A DNA stretch of 64,000 bases from Romboutsia hominis. GTDB lineage: Bacteria; Bacillota; Clostridia; Peptostreptococcales; Peptostreptococcaceae. Of this stretch, positions 21,126 through 31,516 are shown piece after piece. Positions within the stretch are counted from its first letter, which is position 1, and each line of letters begins with the position of its first letter. The translations under genes were made by a program, and so were the position numbers. Below the pieces are notes generated by a model, which ran no database searches, had not been told where the DNA came from, and saw only the letters and a list, made by a program, of their open reading frames with translations. The stretch spans positions 2,975,674 through 3,039,673 of the forward strand of contig NZ_LN650648.1 in the NCBI RefSeq assembly GCF_900002575.1. Direction: 5' to 3'.

Positions 21126-22319
21126 ATGGCTAAAGCTAAATTTGAAAGAAATAAGCCGCACGTTAATATAGGAACTATAGGACACGTTGACCACGGTAAA
21201 ACTACATTAACAGCTGCAATAACAAAAACTTTATTCGATAGATATCAATTAGGAGAAGCAGTAGATTTCGCTAACATAGATAAAGCTCCAGAAGAAAGAG
21301 AAAGAGGAATCACAATATCAACTGCTCACGTTGAATACGAAACTCCAAACAGACACTACGCACACGTTGACTGTCCAGGACATGCTGACTACGTTAAGAA
21401 CATGATAACAGGAGCAGCTCAAATGGATGGTGCTATATTAGTTTGTTCAGCAACTGATGGACCAATGCCTCAAACAAGAGAGCATATATTATTATCAAGA
21501 CAAGTTGGTGTACCATACATAGTAGTATTCTTAAACAAGTGTGATATGGTAGACGACGAAGAATTATTAGAGTTAGTTGAAATGGAAGTTAGAGACTTAT
21601 TAAATGAGTACGAATTCCCAGGAGATGACACTCCAATAGTAAGAGGATCTGCTTTAATGGCATTACAAGATTCTTCTTCAGAGTGGGGAGACAAAATAGT
21701 TGAATTATTCGAGCAAATAGATGAATATATACCAGCTCCAGAAAGAGACGTTGACAAAGACTTCTTAATGCCAGTAGAAGACGTATTCTCTATAACAGGT
21801 AGAGGAACAGTTGCTACAGGTAGAGTTGAAAGAGGAGTATTAAAGGTTCAAGACGAAGTTGAAATAGTAGGACTTGCTGACGAGCCAAGAAAAGTTGTAG
21901 TAACAGGAGTAGAAATGTTCAGAAAGTTATTAGACCAAGCACAAGCTGGAGATAACATAGGAGCATTAATAAGAGGTGTACAAAGAAATGAAATAGAAAG
22001 AGGACAAGTTATGGCTAAGCCAGGAACAGTTAAGCCTCACACTAAGTTCAATGCAGAAGTATACGTTCTTAAAAAAGAAGAAGGTGGAAGACATACTCCA
22101 TTCTTCGATGGATACAGACCACAATTCTACTTCAGAACAACTGACGTAACAGGAACTTGTAAGTTACCAGAAGGTACAGAAATGGTTATGCCTGGAGATA
22201 ACATACAAATGACTATAGAGTTAATAAACTCAATAGCAATAGAAGAAGGATTAAGATTCGCAATAAGAGAAGGTGGAAGAACAGTAGCATCAGGTGTTGT
22301 TGCTTCTATAATAGAGTAA
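21126..22319 (+). CDS. tuf: elongation factor Tu, copy 2
   Basis: 397 aa, identical in protein sequence to copy 1 at 5356. The DNA differs only at a few silent bases near the start (for example in the codons for K-P-H and I-G-H) and one near the end. This is the copy in its ancestral str-operon location after fusA, with AGGGAGGTATTTCAAA upstream. Two copies raise EF-Tu dosage; sequence identity suggests concerted evolution. Ends at its own terminator. Confidence 0.98.
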   Translation: MAKAKFERNKPHVNIGTIGHVDHGKTTLTAAITKTLFDRYQLGEAVDFANIDKAPEERERGITISTAHVEYETPNRHYAHVDCPGHADYVKNMITGAAQMDGAILVCSATDGPMPQTREHILLSRQVGVPYIVVFLNKCDMVDDEELLELVEMEVRDLLNEYEFPGDDTPIVRGSALMALQDSSSEWGDKIVELFEQIDEYIPAPERDVDKDFLMPVEDVFSITGRGTVATGRVERGVLKVQDEVEIVGLADEPRKVVVTGVEMFRKLLDQAQAGDNIGALIRGVQRNEIERGQVMAKPGTVKPHTKFNAEVYVLKKEEGGRHTPFFDGYRPQFYFRTTDVTGTCKLPEGTEMVMPGDNIQMTIELINSIAIEEGLRFAIREGGRTVASGVVASIIE

Positions 22320-22347
22320 TCTTTTCTTAAGTGATTAATCTATATAT

Positions 22348-22375
22348 AAAGGGGGAGCTTGCTCCCTCTTTTTTG
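22348..22375 (+). terminator. intrinsic terminator after tuf copy 2
   Basis: GGGAGC / GCTCCC stem with a short loop, followed by TCTTTTTT. It has a different stem from the terminator of copy 1, although the flanks before it are similar. Confidence 0.88.
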
Positions 22376-22425
22376 ATATAAGTAATAAAAATGAAATAAA
22401 GTGATAAAATGTTAGTTATATTTAT

Positions 22426-22454
22426 TTGACAATGGAGACAAAATTTTATATACT
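22426..22454 (+). promoter_or_regulatory. promoter 1 of the S10-spc-alpha superoperon
   Basis: TTGACA at 22426-22431, 17-bp spacer, TATACT at 22449-22454. It lies about 270 bp before rpsJ. Confidence 0.78.
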
Positions 22455-22541
22455 AAATGAGTGCCTTGGAAAAGGACACAAATCGAGTTTGTTCCTAAGT
22501 TTTACATAAAAAAATAAACTTTGTAAAATTATAAAAAAAAC

Positions 22542-22570
22542 TTGAAAAATAGTAAAAAATGATTTAAAAT
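22542..22570 (+). promoter_or_regulatory. promoter 2 of the S10-spc-alpha superoperon
   Basis: TTGAAA at 22542-22547, 17-bp spacer, TAAAAT at 22565-22570, overlapping a TATAAT at 22570-22575. It would start transcription just before the structured leader. Confidence 0.65.
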
Positions 22571-22611
22571 ATAATAGTGTGCTTGAGAGATACGAAAATA
22601 TAAACTAAATC

Positions 22612-22692
22612 TTAGTTAAGGGCGACCGACTGTCGAGTGAAAAAACACAACACACCCGGAAGTGTGTATCGGCATAAGTCGTGCGTAACTAA
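22612..22692 (+). ncRNA. structured leader RNA upstream of rpsJ
   Basis: Three nested helices can be read: TTAGTTA (22612-22618) with TAACTAA (22686-22692); GCGAC (22622-22626) with GTCGT (22678-22682); CCGA (22626-22629) with TCGG (22669-22672), with one C shared between helices. Inside is a clean hairpin ACACAC-CCGGAA-GTGTGT (22650-22667). There is no T run. Leaders of S10 operons are ribosomal-protein-regulated in other bacteria; the ligand here is unknown. Confidence 0.6.
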
Positions 22693-22724
22693 AAGATAAC
22701 GTGCGATAAAGGAGGGAAAATACA

Positions 22725-23036
22725 ATGGCTAAAAATGAACAAATAAGAATAAGATTAAAGTCATATGATCACAAATTATTAGATTTTTCAGCTGCTAAAA
22801 TAGTTGAAACTGCTAAGAAAGCTGGATCACAAGTTTCAGGACCTGTGCCACTACCAACAGAAAAGCAAGTAGTAACTATATTAAGAGCTGTTCATAAGTA
22901 CAAAGACTCTAGAGAGCAATTCGAAATAAGAACTCACAAGAGATTAATAGACATAGCTAACCCAACACCTAAGACAGTTGACTCATTAATGAGATTAGAC
23001 TTACCAGCTGGTGTTGATATAGAAATAAAGTTATAA
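22725..23036 (+). CDS. rpsJ: 30S ribosomal protein S10
   Basis: 103 aa, with [20 protein letters not shown] and the loop segment [16 protein letters not shown]. Also the NusE component of transcription antitermination complexes on rRNA operons. AAAGGAGGG precedes the ATG. First gene of the long superoperon that runs to rplQ. Confidence 0.98.
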   Translation: MAKNEQIRIRLKSYDHKLLDFSAAKIVETAKKAGSQVSGPVPLPTEKQVVTILRAVHKYKDSREQFEIRTHKRLIDIANPTPKTVDSLMRLDLPAGVDIEIKL

Positions 23037-23043
23037 TAGCAAC

Positions 23044-23100
23044 CTAAGATACTTATCCTATAAGGTAACTATCTTAGAATGATTATACAATAGTATAATC
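23044..23100 (+). repeat. two hairpins between rpsJ and rplC
   Basis: CTAAGATA/TATCTTAG with an inner CTTAT/ATAAG (23044-23077), then GATTATAC/GTATAATC around four bases (23081-23100). Neither has a terminator T tract. They may be mRNA processing or translational control structures. Confidence 0.55.
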
Positions 23101-23127
23101 CGCTGTAAGATTATAGGAGGTGCTAAT

Positions 23128-23757
23128 ATGAAAGGAATATTAGGAAAAAAAGTTGGAATGACTCAAATATTCACTGAAGAAGGTATAGTAGTACCAGTAA
23201 CAGTGGTTGAGGCAGGACCAGTAGTTGTAACTCAAGTTAAAACAACTGAAAAAGATGGATACAACGCAGTTCAAGTTGGTTTTGAAGATGCTAAAGAAAA
23301 ATCTTTAAACAAGCCTCAAAAAGGTCATTTAGCTGCTGCTAATGTATTAAAGAAACACTTAAAAGAATTCAGAGTAGAATCTACAGAAGAATACTCAGTT
23401 GGACAAGAAATAAAGGCTGATTTATTCGCTGCAGGTGAAAAAATAGATGTAACTGGAACAAGTAAAGGTAAGGGATTCCAAGGTCCTATAAAGAGACATG
23501 GACAATCTAGAGGCCCTGAATCTCACGGTTCTAGATACCACAGAAGACCAGGTTCAATGGGAGCATGTTCTTTCCCAGGTAGAGTTTTCAAAAACAAAAA
23601 ATTAGCTGGACACATGGGTAGCGTTAAAGTTACTATACAAAACTTAGAAGTTGTTAAAGTAGATGCTGATAAGAACCTTATATTAGTTAAGGGTGCTATA
23701 CCAGGAGCTAAAGGTTCAGTAGTAACTATAAAGGAAGCTGTTAAAGCTTCTAAATAA
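23128..23757 (+). CDS. rplC: 50S ribosomal protein L3
   Basis: 209 aa. It begins [13 protein letters not shown] and contains the peptidyl-transferase-approaching loop [20 protein letters not shown] followed by [14 protein letters not shown]3 is an early 50S assembly protein. ATAGGAGGTG precedes the ATG. Confidence 0.98.
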   Translation: MKGILGKKVGMTQIFTEEGIVVPVTVVEAGPVVVTQVKTTEKDGYNAVQVGFEDAKEKSLNKPQKGHLAAANVLKKHLKEFRVESTEEYSVGQEIKADLFAAGEKIDVTGTSKGKGFQGPIKRHGQSRGPESHGSRYHRRPGSMGACSFPGRVFKNKKLAGHMGSVKVTIQNLEVVKVDADKNLILVKGAIPGAKGSVVTIKEAVKASK

Positions 23758-23785
23758 TAACTAACCTAAGAAAGGAGGAAGCACA

Positions 23786-24409
23786 ATGCCAAAATTAAAT
23801 GTATTAAATATAACTGGACAAAACGTTGGGGAAATAGAATTAGCTGATGCTATATTCAACGTAGAAGTTAACGAACACGTTTTATATGAAGTTGTTAAAA
23901 ATCAATTAGCAAACAAGAGACAAGGTACTCAATCTGCTAAAACTAGAGCAGAAGTTAGAGGTGGCGGAAGAAAACCTTGGAAACAAAAAGGAACAGGTAG
24001 AGCTAGACAAGGTTCTATAAGAGCTGTACAATGGGTTGGCGGAGGAGTTGCTTTTGCACCTAAGCCAAGAGATTACAGATATACTTTACCTAAGAAAGTT
24101 AGAAGATTAGCTATGAAATCTGCTTTATCTTCAAAAGTTCAAAATGGTGAAATGATAGTATTAGATGCTTTAACAATGGAAGCTCCTAAGACTAAAGAAT
24201 TCGCTGCTATATTAAAGAACATAAACGCTGCTAAGAAAGCTTTAGTAGTAACTGCTGAAAACAACGAAAACGTAATAAGATCAGCTAGAAACATAGAAGG
24301 TGTTGCAACTGCTACAGTTAACACTATAAATGTTTACGATATATTAAAGTATGATTCATTCATAATAACTACAGACGCTGTTAAAAAAGTGGAGGAGGTG
24401 TACGCATAA
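23786..24409 (+). CDS. rplD: 50S ribosomal protein L4
   Basis: 207 aa. The exit-tunnel loop [20 protein letters not shown] continuing [12 protein letters not shown] is intact, including residues linked to macrolide response. In E. coli L4 represses the S10 operon; the leader before rpsJ is a candidate site here. The last base of its stop codon region overlaps the rplW start (shared 24409). Confidence 0.98.
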   Translation: MPKLNVLNITGQNVGEIELADAIFNVEVNEHVLYEVVKNQLANKRQGTQSAKTRAEVRGGGRKPWKQKGTGRARQGSIRAVQWVGGGVAFAPKPRDYRYTLPKKVRRLAMKSALSSKVQNGEMIVLDALTMEAPKTKEFAAILKNINAAKKALVVTAENNENVIRSARNIEGVATATVNTINVYDILKYDSFIITTDAVKKVEEVYA

Positions 24410-24699
24410 TGACTAATCCACATGATATAATAATAAAGCCAGTTGTTACTGAACAAAGTATGACTGAGATGGTTGGAAAGAAATACACTTTTGTTGTTGC
24501 TAAGAGTGCAAACAAAACTGAAATAAAGAAAGCTGTAGAAGCTATATTCGGAGTTAATGTTGAAAAAGTTAACACATTAAACTACGATGGAAAAGTTAAG
24601 AGAATGGGTAGATACGAAGGAAGAACTGCAAGCTTCAAGAAAGCAGTAGTTAAATTAGCTGCTGATAGCAAAGAAATAGAATTCTTCCAAGGTATGTAA
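24409..24699 (+). CDS. rplW: 50S ribosomal protein L23
   Basis: 96 aa with [13 protein letters not shown] and the extended loop [15 protein letters not shown]23 lies at the tunnel exit and docks trigger factor and SRP. Its ATG overlaps the rplD stop (TAATG), indicating translational coupling; GGAGGAGGTG sits inside the end of rplD. Confidence 0.98.
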   Translation: MTNPHDIIIKPVVTEQSMTEMVGKKYTFVVAKSANKTEIKKAVEAIFGVNVEKVNTLNYDGKVKRMGRYEGRTASFKKAVVKLAADSKEIEFFQGM

Positions 24700-24731
24700 T
24701 TTAACCCTAGTAAACGAAGGAGGGAAAACAG

Positions 24732-25562
24732 ATGGCTATAAAAAAGTTTAAACCAACTTCTCCTGCCTTAAGACAAATGACAGTTTTAGTTTCTGATGAG
24801 ATAACTTGCAATGAACCAGAAAAATCTCTTTTAGTTTCATTAAAGAAGAACTCTGGTAGAAATGCTCACGGTAAAATAACTGTTCGTCACAGAGGTGGAG
24901 GAAACAGAAGAAAATATAGAATAATAGATTTCAAAAGAAATAAAGACGGAGTACCTGCAAAGGTTGCTACTGTTGAATACGATCCAAACAGAACAGCTAA
25001 CATAGCTTTATTACACTATGCAGATGGTGAAAAGAGATATATATTAGCACCTGTTGGAATAAATGTTGGAGATACATTATTATCAGGACCAACAGCTGAC
25101 ATAAAGCCAGGAAATGCATTAGCATTAAAGGACATGCCAGTAGGTACTGTAATACACAATATAGAATTAAAGCCAGGAAAAGGAGCTCAATTAGTAAGAT
25201 CTGCTGGAGTTTCTGCTCAATTAATGGCTAAAGAAGGAAAGAAAGCTTTATTAAGATTACCATCAGGAGAAATGAGATTCGTTTCTATAGAGTGTAAAGC
25301 TACTATAGGACAAGTTGGTAACATAGAACACGGTAACGTTGTTATAGGTAAAGCAGGTAGAAAGAGACATATGGGTATAAGACCTACAGTTAGAGGTTCT
25401 GTAATGAACCCTTGTGACCATCCACACGGTGGTGGGGAAGGTAGAACTTCAATAGGTAGACCTTCACCAGTTACTCCATGGGGTAAACCAGCTCTTGGAT
25501 ACAAAACTAGAAAGAAAAACAAAGCTTCTGATAAGTTAATAGTATCAAGAAGAACTAAGTAA
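24732..25562 (+). CDS. rplB: 50S ribosomal protein L2
   Basis: 276 aa. Conserved segments include [18 protein letters not shown] and the C-terminal [19 protein letters not shown], which contains the histidine region near the peptidyl-transferase centre. Primary 23S binder bridging the subunits. GAAGGAGGG precedes the ATG. Confidence 0.98.
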   Translation: MAIKKFKPTSPALRQMTVLVSDEITCNEPEKSLLVSLKKNSGRNAHGKITVRHRGGGNRRKYRIIDFKRNKDGVPAKVATVEYDPNRTANIALLHYADGEKRYILAPVGINVGDTLLSGPTADIKPGNALALKDMPVGTVIHNIELKPGKGAQLVRSAGVSAQLMAKEGKKALLRLPSGEMRFVSIECKATIGQVGNIEHGNVVIGKAGRKRHMGIRPTVRGSVMNPCDHPHGGGEGRTSIGRPSPVTPWGKPALGYKTRKKNKASDKLIVSRRTK

Positions 25563-25596
25563 TAGATTTACTTTTGCTCGGAAAGGAGGAGTTTAA

Positions 25597-25878
25597 ATGT
25601 CAAGATCAACTAAAAAAGGACCTTTCGTACATGCGAGACTTTTAAAGAAAATAGAGGCTATGAACGCTAGTGGAAATAAAGAAGTTATAAAAACTTGGTC
25701 AAGAAGTTCAACTATATTCCCTCAAATGGTAGAACATACTATAGCTGTTCATGATGGAAGAAGACATGTACCTGTATTTATAACAGAAGACATGGTTGGA
25801 CACAAGTTAGGAGAATTCGTTCCTACAAGAACTTTCAAAGGACACAAGGACGACGAAAAATCTAATAAGAGAAAATAA
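25597..25878 (+). CDS. rpsS: 30S ribosomal protein S19
   Basis: 93 aa. It starts [19 protein letters not shown] and contains [21 protein letters not shown]19 binds the 30S head with S13, encoded at 35750. AAAGGAGGAG precedes the ATG. Confidence 0.98.
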   Translation: MSRSTKKGPFVHARLLKKIEAMNASGNKEVIKTWSRSSTIFPQMVEHTIAVHDGRRHVPVFITEDMVGHKLGEFVPTRTFKGHKDDEKSNKRK

Positions 25879-25910
25879 TTAATTTTTCGCTAAGGAAGGA
25901 GGAATAGCAA

Positions 25911-26246
25911 ATGGAAGCAAAAGCTACTGCTAAATATGTACGTGTATCACCAAGAAAAGCAGGACAAATCTGCAGCCTTGTTAGAGGAAAAAATGTAGAC
26001 GAAGCGTTAGCAATATTAAAGTTCACTCCAAGAGGAGCAGCTGATATAATAGCTAAGGTTGTTAAGTCTGCTAAGGCAAACGCTGAAAATAACCATGAGA
26101 TGAACGTTGAAAATTTATACGTTGCATCAATAGTTGCAAACCAAGGACCAACAATGAAGAGATTCATGCCTAGAGCTATGGGACGTGCAACAATGATAAG
26201 AAAAAGAACTTCTCACATAGAGGTTGTTCTTAAGGAAAGAAAATAA
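25911..26246 (+). CDS. rplV: 50S ribosomal protein L22
   Basis: 111 aa. [20 protein letters not shown] at the N-terminus and the tunnel hairpin segment [20 protein letters not shown] are conserved and uninterrupted, without the insertions seen in macrolide-resistant strains. GAAGGAGGA precedes the ATG. Confidence 0.98.
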   Translation: MEAKATAKYVRVSPRKAGQICSLVRGKNVDEALAILKFTPRGAADIIAKVVKSAKANAENNHEMNVENLYVASIVANQGPTMKRFMPRAMGRATMIRKRTSHIEVVLKERK

Positions 26247-26268
26247 TAAATAGATAGGAGGGAAAGTA

Positions 26269-27084
26269 ATGGGTCAAAAGGTTAATCCACACGGACTAAG
26301 AGTCGGTGTTATAAAAGATTGGGACTCAAGATGGTTCGCAGATAAAAAAGAGTTCGGAAATTTATTATTAGAAGACCATAATATACGTAAATTCTTAAAG
26401 AATAGATTATATTCTTCAGGAGTTGCGAAGATAGAAATAGAAAGATCAGCAAACAAGGTTAAGATAGACTTACACGTTGCTAAGCCAGGTGTAGTTATAG
26501 GAAAAGCTGGTGCTGGTATAGAAGCTTTAAAAGCTGAATTAGAAAAAATGACTAAGAAGACTGTTATAGTTAACATAGTTGAAGTTAGAAACCCAGATAA
26601 AGATGCTCAATTAGTGGCAGAAAATATAGCATTAGCTATAGAAAGAAGGGTTGCTTTCAGAAGAGCTATGAAACAAGCTATACAAAGAGCTATGAAGTCT
26701 GGAGTTAAAGGTATAAAAGTTTCTGCTTCAGGAAGATTAGGTGGAGCTGAAATGGCTAGAACTGAAGGATACAGTGAAGGAAATGTACCTCTTCAAACAT
26801 TAAGAGCTGATATAGATTACGGTTTCGCTGAAGCTAACACTACTTACGGGAAAACTGGTATAAAAGTTTGGATATGTAACGGAGAAGTTCTTCCAACTAG
26901 AAACGGTGTAAACCCAAGAGAAGATAGAAGAGACAACAGAAGAAACAACAAGAGAAACGATAGAAGAGATAACAGAAGAAACGATAGAAGAGGGAATGAT
27001 AGAGGAAACAACAGAGGACAAAGACCTCAAGGACAAAGACCTCAAGGATCAAGACCTCAAAGAACTGAAAAGAAAGATAACTAA
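26269..27084 (+). CDS. rpsC: 30S ribosomal protein S3 with low-complexity C-terminal tail
   Basis: 271 aa, longer than the roughly 210-230 aa core. The KH domain carries [17 protein letters not shown]; the C-terminal S3 domain includes [20 protein letters not shown] and the [14 protein letters not shown] segment. From about residue 215 a tail follows made of arginine, asparagine and aspartate repeats ([18 protein letters not shown]), then [14 protein letters not shown]. The tail is disordered and RNA-binding in character. S3 sits at the mRNA entry site and has helicase activity in E. coli. Confidence 0.97.
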   Translation: MGQKVNPHGLRVGVIKDWDSRWFADKKEFGNLLLEDHNIRKFLKNRLYSSGVAKIEIERSANKVKIDLHVAKPGVVIGKAGAGIEALKAELEKMTKKTVIVNIVEVRNPDKDAQLVAENIALAIERRVAFRRAMKQAIQRAMKSGVKGIKVSASGRLGGAEMARTEGYSEGNVPLQTLRADIDYGFAEANTTYGKTGIKVWICNGEVLPTRNGVNPREDRRDNRRNNKRNDRRDNRRNDRRGNDRGNNRGQRPQGQRPQGSRPQRTEKKDN

Positions 27085-27117
27085 TATTAAAAAGGTTCGA
27101 GGAAGGAGGAAATACTC

Positions 27118-27549
27118 ATGTTAATGCCAAAAAGAGTAAAGCGTCGTAGAGTTCATAGAGGAAGTATGGCTGGAAAAGCTCACAAGGGTAACAAAGTTAC
27201 TTACGGTGAGTTCGGACTAGTTGCTTTAGAAGCTTCTTGGATAACTTCTAACCAAATAGAAGCTGCCAGAATCGCTATGACTAGATCTATAAAAAGAGGG
27301 GGAAAAGTTTGGATAAAAATATTCCCACATAAACCAGTAACAAGAAAACCTGCTGAAACTCGTATGGGTGCCGGTAAAGGTTCACCAGAATACTGGGTAG
27401 CAGTTGTTAAGCCAGGAAGAGTTATGTTCGAATTAGCAGGTGTTTCTGAAGAAAAAGCTAGAGAAGCAATGAGACTTGCTATGCACAAACTTCCTGTAAA
27501 ATGTAAGTTTGTAAAGCGTGAAGATTTAGAAGTAAAAGGTGGTGAATAG
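27118..27549 (+). CDS. rplP: 50S ribosomal protein L16
   Basis: 143 aa. It begins [20 protein letters not shown], with GRPVT-region equivalents and [19 protein letters not shown]. Late-assembly protein near the A-site tRNA elbow. GAAGGAGGA precedes the ATG. rpmC follows 1 bp after the stop. Confidence 0.97.
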   Translation: MLMPKRVKRRRVHRGSMAGKAHKGNKVTYGEFGLVALEASWITSNQIEAARIAMTRSIKRGGKVWIKIFPHKPVTRKPAETRMGAGKGSPEYWVAVVKPGRVMFELAGVSEEKAREAMRLAMHKLPVKCKFVKREDLEVKGGE

Positions 27550-27550
27550 G

Positions 27551-27754
27551 ATGAAAGCTAAAGAATTAAGAGATTTAACAAGCGAAGAGCTAATGAATAG
27601 ATTAAATGACTTCAAAAGTGAATTATTTAGCTTAAGATTCCAATTAGCTACTGGTCAATTAGAAAACACAGCAAGAATAAAATTCGTTAAGAAAGATATA
27701 GCTAGAGTTAAAACTATACTTGCTGAAAGAAAGTTAAACGAAACTAGAGCTTAA
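27551..27754 (+). CDS. rpmC: 50S ribosomal protein L29
   Basis: 67 aa, two-helix protein: [20 protein letters not shown], then [23 protein letters not shown] 27551 is preceded by AGGTGGTG 5 bp upstream, inside the end of rplP; the upstream GTG at 27539 is part of that site. Located near the tunnel exit with L23. Confidence 0.97.
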   Translation: MKAKELRDLTSEELMNRLNDFKSELFSLRFQLATGQLENTARIKFVKKDIARVKTILAERKLNETRA

Positions 27755-27777
27755 TTTGGAAAGGAGGCTTTTTAACC

Positions 27778-28032
27778 ATGGAAAGAGGAAGAAGAAAAGT
27801 TAGAATAGGCCGTGTTGTAAGTGACAAAATGGACAAAACAATAGTTGTTGCTGTTGAAGACTTCGTACGTCACCCATTATACAACAAGCCAGTTAAGAGA
27901 ACTAAAAAATTCAAAGCTCACGATGAACAAAATGTTTGTAGAATCGGAGATAAAGTTAAAATAATGGAAACTAGACCTTTATCAAAGGATAAGAGATTCA
28001 GATTAGTTGAAGTTGTTGAAAAAGTTAAGTAG
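27778..28032 (+). CDS. rpsQ: 30S ribosomal protein S17
   Basis: 84 aa OB-fold protein: [20 protein letters not shown] and [20 protein letters not shown]. Primary 16S binder. AAAGGAGG precedes the ATG. Confidence 0.98.
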   Translation: MERGRRKVRIGRVVSDKMDKTIVVAVEDFVRHPLYNKPVKRTKKFKAHDEQNVCRIGDKVKIMETRPLSKDKRFRLVEVVEKVK

Positions 28033-28058
28033 TTTATTGGTAAAGGAGGGATTACGAT

Positions 28059-28427
28059 ATGATACAACAAGAAACACGTTTAAGAGTTGCGGATAACTCT
28101 GGTGCTAAAGAAATACTATGCATACGTGTACTAGGCGGAAGTAAAAGAAGATATGGTAACATAGGCGACGTAATAGTTGCTACTGTTAAAAGTGCAACAC
28201 CTGGTGGAGTTGTAAAAAAAGGTAAAGTTGTTAAAGCTGTTATAGTAAGAACTAAGCAAGGCGTGAGACGTAAAGACGGAAGTTATATATCTTTCGACGA
28301 AAATGCTGCAGTTATAATAAAAGACGATAAAACTCCAGTAGGAACTCGTATATTCGGGCCTGTTGCTAGAGAGTTAAGAGATAATGACTTTATGAAAATA
28401 GTTTCTCTTGCTCCAGAAGTACTATAA
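28059..28427 (+). CDS. rplN: 50S ribosomal protein L14
   Basis: 122 aa. It begins [20 protein letters not shown], contains [15 protein letters not shown] and the end segment [21 protein letters not shown]. Forms an intersubunit bridge. AAAGGAGGG precedes the ATG. Confidence 0.98.
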   Translation: MIQQETRLRVADNSGAKEILCIRVLGGSKRRYGNIGDVIVATVKSATPGGVVKKGKVVKAVIVRTKQGVRRKDGSYISFDENAAVIIKDDKTPVGTRIFGPVARELRDNDFMKIVSLAPEVL

Positions 28428-28446
28428 TAAGGAGGTGCAATAGGAC

Positions 28447-28755
28447 ATGATGCGTGTTAAAAAAGGTGACACTGTTGTAGTTATAGCAGGTAAAGATAAG
28501 GGTAAAAAAGGTACAGTTACTAAAGTATTCCCTAAGGCTAACAGAGTATTAGTTGAAGGTGTAAACGTAATAACTAAGCACCAAAAACCAACTGCTATAA
28601 ACCCACAAGGTGGAATAGTAAACAAAGAAGCTTCAATACACATATCTAACGTAATGCCAGTAGATCCTGAAACAGGAAAAGGTACAAGAGTTAGATTTGA
28701 AATGAAGGATGGAAAAAAAGTAAGAGTATCAGTAAAGAGCGGAAAAGAAATATAA
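28447..28755 (+). CDS. rplX: 50S ribosomal protein L24
   Basis: 102 aa with a KOW motif ([20 protein letters not shown]) and [15 protein letters not shown]. Assembly initiator. Two adjacent ATG codons (28447 and 28450) could serve; the first is closer to the GGAGGTG site. Confidence 0.97.
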   Translation: MMRVKKGDTVVVIAGKDKGKKGTVTKVFPKANRVLVEGVNVITKHQKPTAINPQGGIVNKEASIHISNVMPVDPETGKGTRVRFEMKDGKKVRVSVKSGKEI

Positions 28756-28780
28756 TTTAGCTTGAAAGGAGGGACCTTAA

Positions 28781-29323
28781 ATGGCTTCTAGATTACAAGA
28801 AAAATACATGAAAGAAGTTGCTCCTGCTTTAATGGAGAAATTCGGATATAAGAATGTTATGGAAATACCTAAGTTAGAGAAAATAGTTATCAACATGGGT
28901 ATAGGAGATGCTAGAGAAAATCCAAAAGGATTAGAAAAAGCAGTAGAAGAAATGGAAATGATATCTGGTCAAAAGCCAGTTATAACTAGAGCAAGAAAAT
29001 CTGTTGCGAACTTCAAATTAAGAGAAGGTATGCCAATAGGTGCAAAAGTTACATTAAGAGCTGACAAAATGTACTACTTCATGGACAAGTTAGTATCTGT
29101 ATCTTTACCAAGAGTTAGAGACTTCAGAGGAGTTAACGCTAACGCATTCGATGGTAGAGGTAACTACGCTTTAGGTGTTAAAGAACAATTAATATTCCCT
29201 GAAATAGAATACGATAAGGTAGACAAAGTAAGAGGAATGGATATAATATTTGTTACTACTGCGAAAACTGACGAAGAAGCACGTGAATTATTAAAATTAT
29301 TAGGAATGCCATTTTCTAAGTAA
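28781..29323 (+). CDS. rplE: 50S ribosomal protein L5
   Basis: 180 aa. Conserved [20 protein letters not shown] and [20 protein letters not shown]. Binds 5S rRNA together with L18. GAAAGGAGGG precedes the ATG. A perfect hairpin starts directly after its stop. Confidence 0.98.
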   Translation: MASRLQEKYMKEVAPALMEKFGYKNVMEIPKLEKIVINMGIGDARENPKGLEKAVEEMEMISGQKPVITRARKSVANFKLREGMPIGAKVTLRADKMYYFMDKLVSVSLPRVRDFRGVNANAFDGRGNYALGVKEQLIFPEIEYDKVDKVRGMDIIFVTTAKTDEEARELLKLLGMPFSK

Positions 29324-29348
29324 GCTTAGAAAAGGCAATTTTCTAAGC
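29324..29348 (+). repeat. perfect hairpin between rplE and rpsZ
   Basis: GCTTAGAAAA and TTTTCTAAGC, 10-bp arms around GGCAA, beginning at the first base after the rplE stop and ending about 12 bp before the rpsZ ribosome binding site. No terminator T run. Confidence 0.75.
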
Positions 29349-29371
29349 TAAGAAAAGAAGGAGGGATTCCA

Positions 29372-29557
29372 GTGGCTAGAAAAGCGATGGTTGTAAAACA
29401 ACAAAGAAAACAAAAGTACGCTACTAGAGAATACACTAGATGTACTATATGCGGTAGACCACATTCAGTACTTAGAAAGTTCGGAATATGCCGTATATGC
29501 TTTAGAGAATTAGCTTACAAGGGTCAAATACCTGGTGTTAGAAAAGCAAGTTGGTAA
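29372..29557 (+). CDS. rpsZ: 30S ribosomal protein S14, zinc-binding type Z
   Basis: 61 aa short form. Zinc ligands C24, C27, C40 and C43 (CTICG and CRICF) are all present. Starts with GTG at 29372 preceded by AAGGAGGG. The short zinc form is usual in Firmicutes. Confidence 0.97.
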   Translation: MARKAMVVKQQRKQKYATREYTRCTICGRPHSVLRKFGICRICFRELAYKGQIPGVRKASW

Positions 29558-29589
29558 AACTTTGATATAAATGGAAGGAGGGTTTCAAT

Positions 29590-29988
29590 ATGACAATGAC
29601 AGATCCAATAGCAGATATGCTTACTCGTATAAGAAATGCTAACGTAGTTAAACATGAGACTGTTGATGTTCCAGCTTCTAATATAAAGAAAGAATTAGCT
29701 AGAATACTATTAGAAGAAGGATTCGTTAGAGGATACGATGTAATAGAAGATGGAAAGCAAGGAATAATAAGAATACAATTAAAGTACGGACAAACAGGAG
29801 AAAGAGTTATATCAGGATTAAAGAGAATATCTAAGCCTGGTATGAGAGTTTACGCTTCTAAGCACGAAATACCAAGAGTATTAAACGGTTTAGGAATATC
29901 AGTAATATCTACTTCTAAAGGAATATTAACTGATAAGCAAGCTAGAAAAGAAAATGTTGGTGGAGAAGTAATCTGCTACGTTTGGTAA
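29590..29988 (+). CDS. rpsH: 30S ribosomal protein S8
   Basis: 132 aa: [19 protein letters not shown] at the N-terminus and the C-terminal [20 protein letters not shown] with EVICYVW. Primary 16S binder and, in E. coli, repressor of the spc operon. GGAAGGAGGG precedes the ATG. Confidence 0.98.
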   Translation: MTMTDPIADMLTRIRNANVVKHETVDVPASNIKKELARILLEEGFVRGYDVIEDGKQGIIRIQLKYGQTGERVISGLKRISKPGMRVYASKHEIPRVLNGLGISVISTSKGILTDKQARKENVGGEVICYVW

Positions 29989-30018
29989 TATAGACGAAAG
30001 ATGTAAGGAGGTGCGATT

Positions 30019-30561
30019 ATGTCAAGAATAGGTGTTAAACCAATAACTGTACCAGCAGGTGTTGAAGTTACTATAGCTGAAGGAAACTTAGTTACTGTAA
30101 AAGGACCAAAAGGTACATTAAGCAAGCAATTTGATGCTGCTTTAACTATAAAGCAAGAGGAAAATACTATAACTGTTGAAAGACCAACTAACAACAAGCA
30201 ACACAGAGCACTACACGGGTTAACTAGAACTTTAATAGATAACATGGTAGTAGGTGTTACTAACGGTTTCGAAAAGAAATTAGAATTAGTAGGTGTTGGA
30301 TACAGAGCTCAAAAGCAAGGAAAGAAATTAGTTATGAGTTTAGGATTCTCTCATCCGGTAGAAATGGAAGATCCAGAAGGAATAACAGTTGAAGTTCCAA
30401 ACCAAACTGAGTTAACAGTTAAAGGTATAGATAAGCAATTAGTAGGAAACTACGCTGCTAAGATAAGAGACTGGAGAAAGCCAGAGCCATACAAAGGTAA
30501 AGGTATAAGATACGCTGGTGAAGTAGTAAGACGTAAAGAAGGTAAAACTGGTAAGAAGTAA
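30019..30561 (+). CDS. rplF: 50S ribosomal protein L6
   Basis: 180 aa, two repeated domains. [20 protein letters not shown] and the C-terminal [20 protein letters not shown] with EGKTGKK are conserved. AAGGAGGTG precedes the ATG. Confidence 0.98.
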   Translation: MSRIGVKPITVPAGVEVTIAEGNLVTVKGPKGTLSKQFDAALTIKQEENTITVERPTNNKQHRALHGLTRTLIDNMVVGVTNGFEKKLELVGVGYRAQKQGKKLVMSLGFSHPVEMEDPEGITVEVPNQTELTVKGIDKQLVGNYAAKIRDWRKPEPYKGKGIRYAGEVVRRKEGKTGKK

Positions 30562-30599
30562 TAAATACCAAACTTAAACGCTAGAAAGGAGTGAGCCTG

Positions 30600-30968
30600 G
30601 TGATAAAGAAAGCTGATAAAAATGCAAACAGACTTCAAAGACATAAGAGAGTTCGTAGAAAAATAACTGGAACTACTCAAAGACCAAGATTATGTGTATT
30701 CAGAAGTTCTAATAACATATACGCTCAAATAATAGATGATACAAACAGAGTTACTTTAGTATCTGCATCTTCATTAGACGCAGACGTTAAAGGAGCTGTT
30801 AGTCATACAGGAAATAAAGAAGCAGCTAAAATGGTCGGAGAATTAGTGGCTAAGAAAGCTGTAGAAAAAGGAATCACTGAAGTTGTATTCGACAGAGGTG
30901 GATACTTATATCACGGAAGAGTTCAAGTATTAGCAGAAGCTGCTAGAGAAGCTGGACTTAAGTTCTAA
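30600..30968 (+). CDS. rplR: 50S ribosomal protein L18
   Basis: 122 aa from GTG 30600 ([20 protein letters not shown]), chosen because AAAGGAGTGA ends 5 bp upstream; the GTG at 30591 is inside that site. The C-terminal [20 protein letters not shown] is typical. Binds 5S rRNA with L5. Confidence 0.97.
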   Translation: MIKKADKNANRLQRHKRVRRKITGTTQRPRLCVFRSSNNIYAQIIDDTNRVTLVSASSLDADVKGAVSHTGNKEAAKMVGELVAKKAVEKGITEVVFDRGGYLYHGRVQVLAEAAREAGLKF

Positions 30969-30995
30969 TAAGAGAAACAAAGGAGGGAAATGCAC

Positions 30996-31502
30996 ATGCG
31001 TCGTAAGATTATAGATGCCAGACAACTTGACTTAAAAGAAAAAGTTGTTGAAGTTAGACGTGTTACTAAAGTTGTAAAAGGTGGTAGAAACTTCAGATTT
31101 GCAGCGTTAGTAGTAGTTGGAGATGAAAACGGACACGTTGGTATAGGTACTGGTAAAGCGATGGAAGTACCAGATGCTATAAAGAAAGCAGTAGAAGATG
31201 CTAAGAAGAATCTTATAAATGTACCTATAGTTGGTACAACTATACCTCACGAAGTTCACGGACACTTCGGTGCTGGTAAAATATTAGTAATGCCTGCTAA
31301 GCAAGGTACAGGAGTTATAGCTGGGGGACCTGCTAGAGCCGTACTTGAGTTAGCTGGTTTAACAGATGTTAGAGCTAAATCTTTAGGAACTAACAACCCA
31401 AGAAACATGGTAAATGCTACAATAGAAGGACTTAAATCTCTTAAGAGAGCTGAAGATATAGCTAAATTAAGAGGTAAAAAAGTTGAGGACCTTCTAGGGT
31501 AA
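30996..31502 (+). CDS. rpsE: 30S ribosomal protein S5
   Basis: 168 aa from ATG 30996; AAGGAGGG is 8 bp upstream, while the in-frame ATG at 30990 is too close. [20 protein letters not shown] and [20 protein letters not shown] are conserved. The loop linked to spectinomycin response (VVKGGRNF) looks wild type. Confidence 0.97.
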   Translation: MRRKIIDARQLDLKEKVVEVRRVTKVVKGGRNFRFAALVVVGDENGHVGIGTGKAMEVPDAIKKAVEDAKKNLINVPIVGTTIPHEVHGHFGAGKILVMPAKQGTGVIAGGPARAVLELAGLTDVRAKSLGTNNPRNMVNATIEGLKSLKRAEDIAKLRGKKVEDLLG

Positions 31503-31516
31503 GGAGGTAGTAAGAA

